A stretch of DNA of 64,000 bases from Methylomarinum sp. Ch1-1 (GTDB lineage: Bacteria > Pseudomonadota > Gammaproteobacteria > Methylococcales > Methylomonadaceae), in contig NZ_CP157743.1 of NCBI RefSeq assembly GCF_030717995.2, forward strand, positions 620,001 to 684,000, written 5' to 3'. The position numbers and the translations under genes were made by a program. Under the pieces are notes generated by a model. It was not told where the DNA came from. It made no database searches and saw only the letters and a list, made by a program, of their open reading frames with translations. Below are positions 44,842 through 52,250 of this stretch, piece after piece (position 1 is the stretch's first letter; the number at the start of each line of letters is the position of its first letter).

Positions 44842-45837
44842 ATGAAAGTAGAATTCCTTATTCCTGCGTTTTTAAGCGCTGTTTTACTAGCGAGCGGCCA
44901 GGCCTCGTTTGCAGCGACAGAGGACGATGGCGAAAATCTAGAAGTTTCCGAATCTAAATTTAATGACTCCGATCTACTCATCGAAACCTTATCAGCCGAT
45001 GACGCTCAGGACGTAGAAGACGCTCAGACAACACTCGACGGATTGCAGGAGGAATTAACCAGCACTCAAGAGGAACTCCAGACTCTCCAGAATTCAGACA
45101 GCGCCAGCGAAGAAGAAATTCAGGCATTGGAAGAAAAAGTAAACACTCTTGAAGGCGAAGTCGAACAAGCCATTTCAAACCTGTCTACAGCAGAACAGAC
45201 CTTGGAAGATGAAACATCTGCCATTAGCGCACAGGTCGAACAGTTATCCGATGAACAAATTACCGCTTTAAACCAGAAATTGAATAACGCCGTCTCGAGC
45301 AATTTACTTGTCGATATTGACTCGGAAGACTTACAAGCGGTAATCGATGGCGATTATAACTTCCAGCAAATCAGTATGTTCACTAAGGCTTACGAAGAAG
45401 AAGCAAAATTTACCAGTCTTGCCGATAAGTTCGCAGCCAAAGCCGACGAAAAAGATAACGATATGTTTCTCAGACAAGCCGACCGCATGTCTGAGAAAAG
45501 TCAAATTCAGAAAGACAGCTTCATTAGCAAGATTGACAGGTTTAATTCCAAAGATCAATTGAAGGCCGAATTCAAGAACGTCGCAAAGCAGGCGGCTAAA
45601 GACGCTGCCAAGAATGAGGCAAAAAACAACGCCAAACATTCAGCTAAAGATGCTGCCAAACAGGCTGCCAAAGATGCCGCTAAACAGATTGCTAAAGCAG
45701 CTGCCAAACAAGCAGCCAAGAACCAAGCAAAGGAAGATGCGAAAGACAACGCCAAAAATGTTGCCAAACAAATCATCAAGGAAGAAGTGTGTTCTTCGGT
45801 GTTCTTCGGGGTCAGACTCGATTCAAATAAACATTGA
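44842..45837 (+). CDS. Secreted coiled-coil protein with Ala/Lys-repeat tail
   Basis: About 331 residues. A signal peptide (MKVEFLIPAFLSAVLLASG, cleavage near ASFA) precedes an acidic region. Coiled coil runs over about 55-150 (LDGLQEELTSTQEELQTL), and the final ~90 residues are rich in AAKQAAKDAAK-type repeats, like LEA or histone-H1-type tails. The acidic head and basic tail give a strongly polarised protein. The last codons (GVRLDSNKH) are encoded by a REP-like palindrome, so the original C-terminus may have been altered. I do not recognise the family. Confidence 0.7.
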   Translation: MKVEFLIPAFLSAVLLASGQASFAATEDDGENLEVSESKFNDSDLLIETLSADDAQDVEDAQTTLDGLQEELTSTQEELQTLQNSDSASEEEIQALEEKVNTLEGEVEQAISNLSTAEQTLEDETSAISAQVEQLSDEQITALNQKLNNAVSSNLLVDIDSEDLQAVIDGDYNFQQISMFTKAYEEEAKFTSLADKFAAKADEKDNDMFLRQADRMSEKSQIQKDSFISKIDRFNSKDQLKAEFKNVAKQAAKDAAKNEAKNNAKHSAKDAAKQAAKDAAKQIAKAAAKQAAKNQAKEDAKDNAKNVAKQIIKEEVCSSVFFGVRLDSNKH

Positions 45838-45894
45838 CTCATGTTTATTTATCGGAAGCAGATAGAAAAAATGTCAAATGTAAGGCTTGACCCC
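45808..45894. repeat. REP-like palindrome (GGGGTCAG ... TTGACCCC)
   Basis: GGGGTCAG at one end and CTTGACCCC at the other enclose AAATAAACAT-tgactc-ATGTTTATTT, a perfect 10-bp stem. ATGTCAAATGTAAGGCTTGA near the right end resembles REP elements linked to RAYT transposases in many proteobacteria. It overlaps the 3' end of the coiled-coil gene by 30 bases and may also act as its terminator. Confidence 0.65.
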
Positions 45895-45922
45895 AGTGTC
45901 GACCTATTCGTTATGCGACGGT

Positions 45923-46210
45923 TCAAGCAGCCACAAGCTTTTTAACGTGTAATTCATTGCGGTGCTGCTCAGCATGCCATAGATCGTATTGGGTCTGTTG
46001 CATAAGCCAGCTCTCTGATGACGTATTAAAAGCTATGGACAATCGAATTGCCATTTCAGGACTGATGCCTGCACGGCCATTGAGCACAGCACTCAGGGTT
46101 TTCCGGCTGACGCCAAGGGCCTTAGAAGCCTCAGTAACAGAAAGGTTAAGCGGATCAAGGCAAAACTCTTTGATAATTTCGCCAGGATGCGGCGGATTGT
46201 GCATTAACAT
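45923..46210 (-). CDS. higA: HigA-family antitoxin
   Basis: A 95-residue XRE-type helix-turn-helix protein: [12 protein letters not shown] opens it, [20 protein letters not shown] is the DNA-binding motif, and [12 protein letters not shown] follows. It pairs with the toxin gene nine bases upstream. HigA binds and neutralises HigB and represses the shared promoter. Toxin-first order is typical of this family. Confidence 0.92.
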   Translation of the reverse strand: MLMHNPPHPGEIIKEFCLDPLNLSVTEASKALGVSRKTLSAVLNGRAGISPEMAIRLSIAFNTSSESWLMQQTQYDLWHAEQHRNELHVKKLVAA

Positions 46211-46219
46211 GGTGACACC

Positions 46220-46498
46220 TCAATGATAGTCTTCGTAATTCACTACCTCAACATCCTCACCTTCAAAACGAAAAGTAACACGCCAATTGCCACTAACCGT
46301 GACTGACCATGTACCAGAGCGGTTACCTGTCAATTCATGCAATCGAAGCCCTGGTAAATCCATGTCTTTAGGAGCTATAGAGACGTTGAGTCTGCCGAGA
46401 ATGAGGCGAAGCTTATTAGCATGGGCTGCCTGTATACCAGCAGTGCTGCCGGATTTGAAAAACGTGGCTAAACCTTTATGTTTGAAGCTTCGAATCAT
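46220..46498 (-). CDS. higB: HigB-family toxin (RelE superfamily)
   Basis: A 92-residue ribosome-dependent mRNA endonuclease-type toxin. It shows the family opening MIRSFKHKGLATFF, then LRLHELTGNRSGTWSVTVSG and the NWRVTFRFEG strand with a basic residue. The start codon lies about two bases after the predicted transcription start, so the mRNA may be leaderless. The pair sits among variable small genes next to mnmE, a usual setting for mobile toxin-antitoxin loci. Confidence 0.93.
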   Translation of the reverse strand: MIRSFKHKGLATFFKSGSTAGIQAAHANKLRLILGRLNVSIAPKDMDLPGLRLHELTGNRSGTWSVTVSGNWRVTFRFEGEDVEVVNYEDYH

Positions 46499-46506
46499 AG
46501 AAGCAG

Positions 46507-46535
46507 ATCGTAACCCGGTACGTATCAGGTGTCAA
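46507..46535 (-). promoter_or_regulatory. Promoter of higBA
   Basis: TTGACA (46530-46535), a 17-base spacer and TACGAT (46507-46512) on the minus strand: a near-consensus sigma-70 promoter. The spacer region holds GTACC-GGGTTAC, a partial palindrome that could be the HigA operator. Confidence 0.7.
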
Positions 46536-46993
46536 GCAGCATAAGTTATTATCTAGATCTGCATATCTCGTACACTAGACCCGCAATTTAAGTCAATTTC
46601 TTTCTGAAGACCTTGTAGTTCTAAACGGGATAACATACATTTTTAGCATGATAACCAGATCCGGATAATTACGATGCTTAGCCTTCTCGATGAGGTAAAG
46701 GTAGCCTGAAAAGTAGCCTGTCCCCTTTTCCCAGGCGAAGCTGCTGTAGCCCCTTCGAGTTGGGGTTCCGCTTGTTAACAGATACTTTCATGTTTGCTCC
46801 AATCTTGATCCCATTGCTCCCAGATTCTAACCTTGGAGCAAATACGGATCAATTTTTGGAGAAACAAAGCTAAACAAGGCGAACGACCGCAAAGTACTAT
46901 TTTTCTTTTTTCTAAATTAACCGTTTTAAAACAATGATGTATGTTCGCAATGTTTAGCAATAGTTTGCAATGGTTGGGGATAAAATAACTACT
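46536..46993. other. Intergenic region between higBA and mnmE
   Basis: I see no credible gene or known repeat. It has a lower GC content than its surroundings. A partial inverted repeat GTTTGCTCCAA / CTTGGAGCAAAT lies near 46791-46845. Minus-strand frames here lack start signals. Confidence 0.5.
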
Positions 46994-48337
46994 TCACTTC
47001 CCTATGCAGAACGAGCTGAAGATCCTGCCGAGCAGGTCGTCCGAGGTGAATTCACCGGTGATTTCAGACAAGCTGTTTTGGGCCTGGCGCAGGTCTTCGG
47101 CGACTAGCTCGCCTGACCGATGTTCTAGTTGACTCAGCGCGCTTTCGATACTCTGCTCGCCTCTGTTCAAGGCTTCGATGTGCCGCCTTCTGGCGATAAA
47201 GACATCGCCGGCGGCATCGTTATAGCCGACGCTTTTCTTCAGATGTTCGCGCAATAATTCCATGCCGGCGCCAGTCCTGATCGACAAATAGATTTGCGCG
47301 CCATGTTCCGATTCGACGATTTCCGGCTCTATGCCGAGCAGGTCGATTTTGTTGTAGACTTTGGTGATGTCGACGCCTGGCGGCAACGTTCTGATCACCG
47401 ATTCCGATTCCGGCTCCCTGCAATCGATCAGCAGCAAAATTTTGTCGGCCTTTTCGATTTCGGCATGAGCGCGGCGGACGCCCTCCTGCTCAACAACATT
47501 GTCGCTGTCGCGCAGGCCGGCGGTATCGATGATATGCAGCGGCATGCCGTCGATCTGTATGCGCTCCTTCAACACATCGCGGGTGGTGCCGGCGATATCG
47601 GTGACGATAGCCGCCTCGTGCCCGGCCAAGGCATTGAGCAGACTGGATTTGCCGGCGTTCGGCTTGCCGGCCAATACGACGGTCATGCCGTCGCGCAGCA
47701 ACCTGCCCTGCTGCGCGGTTTTCAATATTGTGCGCACCTTTTCTAACAAGCGGCTGATCCTGCTTTCGACAAGGCCGTCGCTTAAGAAGTCGATTTCCTC
47801 GTCGACAAAATCGATCGCCGCTTCGACATAAACTCTCAGCTCGGTCAGTTCTTCGACCAGTTGATGAATTTGATCGGAAAAGACGCCCTGCATCGATTTT
47901 TGCGCCGACCGCACCGATTGTTCGGTGCTGCTTTCGATCAGGTCGGCGACTGCTTCGGCCTGGGCCAAGTCGAGTTTATTATTGAGAAAAGCTCTTTCGG
48001 TGAATTCGCCGGGATTGGCCAGGCGGGCTCCCAGCGACAGAACTCTTCTCAATAACATATCCAACACCACGCTACCGCCATGTCCCTGCAATTCCAGGGT
48101 GTCTTCACCGGTATAGGAATGGGGGCCGGGAAAATAGATCATCAATCCCGAGTCGATGACGACATGATCGGCATCGAGGAAATGACTATAAATAGCGTAG
48201 CGGGGGTGTAAGGATTTGTTGCTGAGTTGTCCGGCGATGCTCTGCACCGCCGGACCGGAGATACGTACGATACCGACACCGCCGTTGCCCGGCGGTGTTG
48301 CGATGGCCGCAATGGTATCGTTAGCCAGTGGGCTCAC
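46994..48337 (-). CDS. mnmE: tRNA modification GTPase MnmE
   Basis: A 447-residue GTPase that with MnmG forms cmnm5U34 on tRNAs. The N-terminal folate-binding domain begins [19 protein letters not shown]. The G domain has [11 protein letters not shown] (G1), DIAGTTRD (G2), DTAGLRD (G3) and NKID (G4). The C-terminus ends FCIGK, the catalytic Cys motif. It starts two bases after the yidC stop. In many gammaproteobacteria mnmG would follow; here higBA and 21 kb intervene. Confidence 0.97.
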   Translation of the reverse strand: MSPLANDTIAAIATPPGNGGVGIVRISGPAVQSIAGQLSNKSLHPRYAIYSHFLDADHVVIDSGLMIYFPGPHSYTGEDTLELQGHGGSVVLDMLLRRVLSLGARLANPGEFTERAFLNNKLDLAQAEAVADLIESSTEQSVRSAQKSMQGVFSDQIHQLVEELTELRVYVEAAIDFVDEEIDFLSDGLVESRISRLLEKVRTILKTAQQGRLLRDGMTVVLAGKPNAGKSSLLNALAGHEAAIVTDIAGTTRDVLKERIQIDGMPLHIIDTAGLRDSDNVVEQEGVRRAHAEIEKADKILLLIDCREPESESVIRTLPPGVDITKVYNKIDLLGIEPEIVESEHGAQIYLSIRTGAGMELLREHLKKSVGYNDAAGDVFIARRRHIEALNRGEQSIESALSQLEHRSGELVAEDLRQAQNSLSEITGEFTSDDLLGRIFSSFCIGK

Positions 48338-48339
48338 CG

Positions 48340-50034
48340 TTATTTATTACCCTCGGCTTCGATCTGACGAGTGATATACCACTGCTGAATAATCGACAGC
48401 GTGTTATTGCAAACCCAGTACAGCACCAAACCGGCTGGAAAGAACAGGAAGAACACGGTGAAAACGATCGGGAACATTTTCATGACTTTGGCCTGTAACG
48501 GATCGATAGGCGCCGGATTCAGACTCTGCTGAATCTTCATCGTGATCCCCATCAGGAGCGGCAGGATATAGAAAGGATCCTGCGCGGACAAATCCTGTAT
48601 CCACAAGGCGAAATCAGCCTGGCGCAGTTCCACCGTTTCCACCAACACCCAATACAGCGAAATAAATACCGGGATCTGCACCATGATCGGTAGACAGCCG
48701 CCCAACGGGTTGACTTTTTCCCGCTTGTACATCGCCATCATTTCGGTATTGAAACGCTGTCTGTCGTCTTTGTATTTTTCCTGCAATTCTTTCAGCTTGG
48801 GCTGAATCTTGCGCATCTTGGCCATCGAGCGATAACTGGCCTGAGACAGTTTAAAGAACAACAGTTTAATCACCAGCGTCACGCCCATGATCGCCAGCCC
48901 CCAGTTACCGACGTAACCGTGAATGATATTCAGTAACTTGTAAATCGGCTTGGCGATGATGGTCAACCAACTGTAATCGACGGTCAGTTCCAGGCCTTCC
49001 GCGACCTCTTCCATCGCCGGCTGTATTTTCGGACCGGCATACAATTGTGAGCTGAAAACGGTCTTATCGTTTGCGCTGACTTCTCGAGCCGGGGAATATG
49101 ACCCGATCACATAACGCCAATCTTTCAACTCCTTGGTATAAAAGTGATTTTTCTGGTCTTGCGGTGGAATCCATGCCGCAGCGAAATAATGCTGAATCAT
49201 CGCGCTCCAACCGCCGACGGAAGCCACATTTAGATTTTCATCGGCCATGTCTTCAAAATCGACTTTTTGGTACTTGTCCTCTTCGGTATAGACTACGCCG
49301 CCGGCATAGGTACGGATGAAGTTGTTGCCATTGCTTTCGGAAAATGGTTTTCTTAACAGCTGGTTGTATTGTCTGCCGGACCAAACGACGCCGGTATTAT
49401 TGATGACTTCATGACGCAATTCGACATCGTAGCTGCCGCGCTTAAAAGTATAGACTTTGTTAACCACCAAACCCTGTTCATCGGTCCAAGTCAACGGCAC
49501 GACCAGCGTATCTTCACCGGTTTGCAGCTTATAACTGTCTTTTTCGGAAGCATAGACGGCATGATGATCAGGTGCGCTTGAATTTTCCCCTGCAATCAAA
49601 CCGCTTTGCGCCAAATATAAATTGTCTAGACTGCTGTCGAACAGGCGGATAGGCGAAACATCGGTTTCTTCATGTTCCAGGCCAACCATGCGATATAGCT
49701 TGTTGACGACGGTATTTTTTTTATCCTTGGGATACTGGAGCAAATCAAGATTGCGTAAGGTTCCCCCCTGCGTATCGATTTCCAAGTCAACGACATCGGT
49801 TTTCACCCGAATAATTTTTTCCGCAGTGACTGTCGACAATGGCACTGCTTCTTTATTGGTAGCGTCTTGTTGTGCGCCGTCCGCAGCCGGCAGGTCTTCC
49901 CCGCCGCTGACCACGGCCGGCGTGTCGGAAACCGGCAACTGCGGCTTGGGGCCGTAATCGAACTGCCAGGCTTCCCAAAGCATATAAGAGATCATCACGA
50001 ACGCCATGATGAGTACAAATCTAAGATTATCCAT
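48340..50034 (-). CDS. yidC: Membrane protein insertase YidC
   Basis: A 564-residue Oxa1-family insertase. It has an N-terminal membrane anchor ([17 protein letters not shown]), a large periplasmic domain (about 45-345) and five C-terminal segments with [17 protein letters not shown] and [20 protein letters not shown]. It works with or without SecYEG to insert inner-membrane proteins. Its start overlaps the yidD stop by eight bases. Confidence 0.97.
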   Translation of the reverse strand: MDNLRFVLIMAFVMISYMLWEAWQFDYGPKPQLPVSDTPAVVSGGEDLPAADGAQQDATNKEAVPLSTVTAEKIIRVKTDVVDLEIDTQGGTLRNLDLLQYPKDKKNTVVNKLYRMVGLEHEETDVSPIRLFDSSLDNLYLAQSGLIAGENSSAPDHHAVYASEKDSYKLQTGEDTLVVPLTWTDEQGLVVNKVYTFKRGSYDVELRHEVINNTGVVWSGRQYNQLLRKPFSESNGNNFIRTYAGGVVYTEEDKYQKVDFEDMADENLNVASVGGWSAMIQHYFAAAWIPPQDQKNHFYTKELKDWRYVIGSYSPAREVSANDKTVFSSQLYAGPKIQPAMEEVAEGLELTVDYSWLTIIAKPIYKLLNIIHGYVGNWGLAIMGVTLVIKLLFFKLSQASYRSMAKMRKIQPKLKELQEKYKDDRQRFNTEMMAMYKREKVNPLGGCLPIMVQIPVFISLYWVLVETVELRQADFALWIQDLSAQDPFYILPLLMGITMKIQQSLNPAPIDPLQAKVMKMFPIVFTVFFLFFPAGLVLYWVCNNTLSIIQQWYITRQIEAEGNK

Positions 50035-50260
50035 TATTATCTACCAAATTGTTTGGAACAGGGTGAATGCCACCATGGTATAGAAGGTGGCATTTTAACA
50101 GTCGTCTGAGAGCGGGGTAAGAATCTTTGTCGGCTCCATGAAGCGGAATCGCTTCTAAGCCATAACTTGAACAGCCCGGGAAAAACTGTAAAGTTCCTCC
50201 AGGCCGGCGATTTATAAGGTGTTTATAAATCTTAGTGCGGGTTATGAGCAGGAATCGCAT
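50027..50260 (-). CDS. yidD: Membrane protein insertion efficiency factor YidD
   Basis: A 77-residue protein with the family pattern FFPGCSSYGLEAIPLHGA and CHLLYHGGIHPVP. YidD proteins aid insertion of inner-membrane proteins beside YidC. It overlaps rnpA by 19 bases and yidC by eight, fitting the conserved rpmH-rnpA-yidD-yidC order. Confidence 0.92.
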   Translation of the reverse strand: MRFLLITRTKIYKHLINRRPGGTLQFFPGCSSYGLEAIPLHGADKDSYPALRRLLKCHLLYHGGIHPVPNNLVDNNG

Positions 50261-50610
50261 CGATTTACCAGTTTAAGCCAATGCCTTTCCAATGACTTTC
50301 TCAAAACAACCGGGGGCGCAGCGGCTGCGTCCCTTCGTGCTAATACAACAATATCTATATTAATGAGTTCTTGTTGTCGTAACCGAAAGTTTTCCCTGAC
50401 AGTTCTTTTGATCAGATTCCTTGTGACTGCCTTTTTTATATTTTTTTTCGCAATCGCCAAACCCAGGCGCGGATGATCGAGATCATTCCGAATGGCCAAC
50501 AGGGTAAAGTATTTATCCGTCGACCTGACCGGGTTTGCAAAGACTTTTTTATAATCAGCCGGCGTCCGTAACCTTAGCTGAACGGGAAAACCGTATGCTT
50601 CCGCCGACAA
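50242..50610 (-). CDS. rnpA: Ribonuclease P protein component
   Basis: A 122-residue basic protein that binds the RNase P RNA and helps mature tRNA 5' ends. The RNR-type motif is AVTRNLIKRTVREN, with FTLLAIRN and LGLAIAKKNIKKA before it. The start is TTG, directly after the rpmH stop. A later start would cut into the conserved N-terminus, although the first few residues are variable. Confidence 0.94.
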   Translation of the reverse strand: MSAEAYGFPVQLRLRTPADYKKVFANPVRSTDKYFTLLAIRNDLDHPRLGLAIAKKNIKKAVTRNLIKRTVRENFRLRQQELINIDIVVLARRDAAAAPPVVLRKSLERHWLKLVNRCDSCS

Positions 50611-50745
50611 TTAAACTGTCAGCGCAGCGCGACCTCTCGCTCTGCGAGCGTTCAGCACTTTGCGACCGCCTTTGGTCGCCATTCTGGCGCGGAAACCGTG
50701 AGTTCTGGCGCGTTTGATTTTGCTTGGTTGATAAGTTCTTTTCAT
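50611..50745 (-). CDS. rpmH: 50S ribosomal protein L34
   Basis: A 44-residue ribosomal protein starting [20 protein letters not shown] and ending RGRAALTV, full length and highly conserved. It is too short for common gene-length cutoffs. It is the first gene of the rpmH-rnpA-yidD-yidC-mnmE unit and has a good promoter about 55 bases upstream. No dnaA gene follows on the far side, unlike the usual arrangement. Confidence 0.98.
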   Translation of the reverse strand: MKRTYQPSKIKRARTHGFRARMATKGGRKVLNARRARGRAALTV

Positions 50746-50968
50746 TTGTTTACAGCCTAATTAGTGATTAACAAAAAACGGATAAAAAAGACATCGGATG
50801 ATACGGTAAATAACTGTATTCTGTCAATTTTTATTCATTACCACCCGCAATTCCCAGTCTGAGCATTGCTACTTTTCCCCCCATCCCTTCTCCAGCGCTG
50901 CTTTTTCGCCGGCGCTGTTGGCGGACACGCTGAAACCCCTATTAAAATGAAGCATGTACGACAGTTGT
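50746..50968. other. Intergenic region upstream of rpmH
   Basis: No gene. It contains the rpmH promoter and a family B-like fragment at about 50848-50870 (CGCAATTCCCAGTCTGAGCAT). No cluster of DnaA boxes was seen. Confidence 0.55.
50798..50827 (-). promoter_or_regulatory. Promoter of rpmH operon
   Basis: TTGACA (50822-50827), 18-base spacer, TATCAT (50798-50803) on the minus strand, about 52 bases before the L34 start codon. Strong sigma-70 match, as expected for a ribosomal operon. Confidence 0.75.
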
Positions 50969-51568
50969 TTACAACAGCGGCTGTAAATATTGCCAAACCT
51001 TGTCGGCGATCATCGCTTGAGCCTTGGCGTTCGGATGCAGGCCGTCGTGCTGCATCAATTCCTTAACCAGCGCGACATCTTCCAATATGAAGGGCACATA
51101 AATGACCTGCATTTCCTTTGCCAATTGCGGATAGACATTATAAAACATCTCGGTATAGCGTTTGCCATAATTGGGCGGAATGCGCATGCTCAGCAGCAGC
51201 ACGCTGGCTCCGCTTTTTTGAGCGCGTTTGATGATTTCGGCCAGATTCGCCTTCATCCGCTTCGGCGACAAGCCGCGTAAGCCGTCATTAGCGCCCAATT
51301 CCAAGATCAAAAATTTGGGATGATACCGGTCCAACGCCTGATCGATGCGCGCCAGCCCGCCAGCCGTGGTGTCTCCGCTGATGCTTTCGTTAAAGACATT
51401 GTAGCCGCTATCATGCTGATCCAAGCGTTTTTGCAACAGGGCCACCCAGCCTTGTTGAACTTCCATGCCGTAGCCGGCACTAATGCTATCACCTAACACG
51501 ACGATTGATTTAGCCGTGACCGTAGCCGAAAATAAACACAATACCGCCGCAAATATCAATTTAAACAT
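50969..51568 (-). CDS. tesA: TesA-like SGNH esterase (acyl-CoA thioesterase I / arylesterase)
   Basis: A 199-residue exported hydrolase. The signal peptide is residues 1-19. The GDS block is VVLGDSISAGYG with Ser28, the block III Asn is in LELGANDGLRG, and the Asp-His pair is in HDGLHPNA. TesA cleaves acyl thioesters and esters in the periplasm. Its start codon overlaps that of the divergent ABC ATPase, the same layout as tesA-ybbA in E. coli. Confidence 0.93.
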   Translation of the reverse strand: MFKLIFAAVLCLFSATVTAKSIVVLGDSISAGYGMEVQQGWVALLQKRLDQHDSGYNVFNESISGDTTAGGLARIDQALDRYHPKFLILELGANDGLRGLSPKRMKANLAEIIKRAQKSGASVLLLSMRIPPNYGKRYTEMFYNVYPQLAKEMQVIYVPFILEDVALVKELMQHDGLHPNAKAQAMIADKVWQYLQPLL

Positions 51569-52250
51569 GCCTGAAACTTACTCCGATCAACCGATCATTA
51601 ATACCGAAAACCTGGGAAAAACCGTCACGACAGCCGACGGCCCACTGCATATCTTGTCATCTGTCGATTTAACAATCAAACGCGGAGACAGCATCGCTAT
51701 CGTCGGCTCATCCGGTTCCGGGAAGTCCACGCTGTTAAGTCTGTTGGCTGGATTGGACACGCCCAGCACCGGCGCCGTTCAATTGAACGGCCTGGAACTG
51801 ACGACGATGGATGAGGATGGTCGGGCCGATGTCCGCAATCGCTACATCGGTTTTGTGTTTCAATCATTCCAACTTCTGCCGGGCCTGACCGCGCTGGAAA
51901 ATGTCATGCTGCCGCTGGAACTGGGCGGCGATCATTACGCCGAGGACAAGGCCTCGGCATTGCTGGACAGAGTCGGCCTCAGTCATCGTTTATCGCATAC
52001 GCCCAAGCAATTGTCCGGCGGCGAACAGCAAAGAGTGGCTTTGGCCAGGGCCTTCGTCACCGAACCGGCCATTCTGTTCGCCGACGAACCGACCGGCAAC
52101 CTGGACAGTAAAACCGGCGCCCAGATTATCGAGCTGCTGTTTGAGCTGAATCAGGAAAAACACACGACACTGGTGCTGGTCACTCACGATAACGCGCTAG
52201 CCGGCCGTTGCCAACGCACCGTTAAACTGGAAGCCGGGTATCTGCTATGA
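51567..52250 (+). CDS. ybbA: ABC transporter ATP-binding protein, YbbA type
   Basis: A 227-residue ATPase of the LolD/MacB-like class. Walker A is GSSGSGKST, the signature is LSGGEQQRVALARA, and Walker B is ILFADEPTG followed by NLDSKTG. The start MPETYSDQP is chosen because an upstream extension would lie wholly within tesA. The starts of tesA and this gene share two bases. It forms a transporter with the FtsX-like permease that follows with a 4-base overlap. Confidence 0.92.
   Translation: MPETYSDQPIINTENLGKTVTTADGPLHILSSVDLTIKRGDSIAIVGSSGSGKSTLLSLLAGLDTPSTGAVQLNGLELTTMDEDGRADVRNRYIGFVFQSFQLLPGLTALENVMLPLELGGDHYAEDKASALLDRVGLSHRLSHTPKQLSGGEQQRVALARAFVTEPAILFADEPTGNLDSKTGAQIIELLFELNQEKHTTLVLVTHDNALAGRCQRTVKLEAGYLL

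Noticed and set aside
50746-50968. oriC next to rpmH
   Set aside because: No dnaA gene and no cluster of TTATCCACA-type boxes were found; only a promoter and a repeat fragment are seen.
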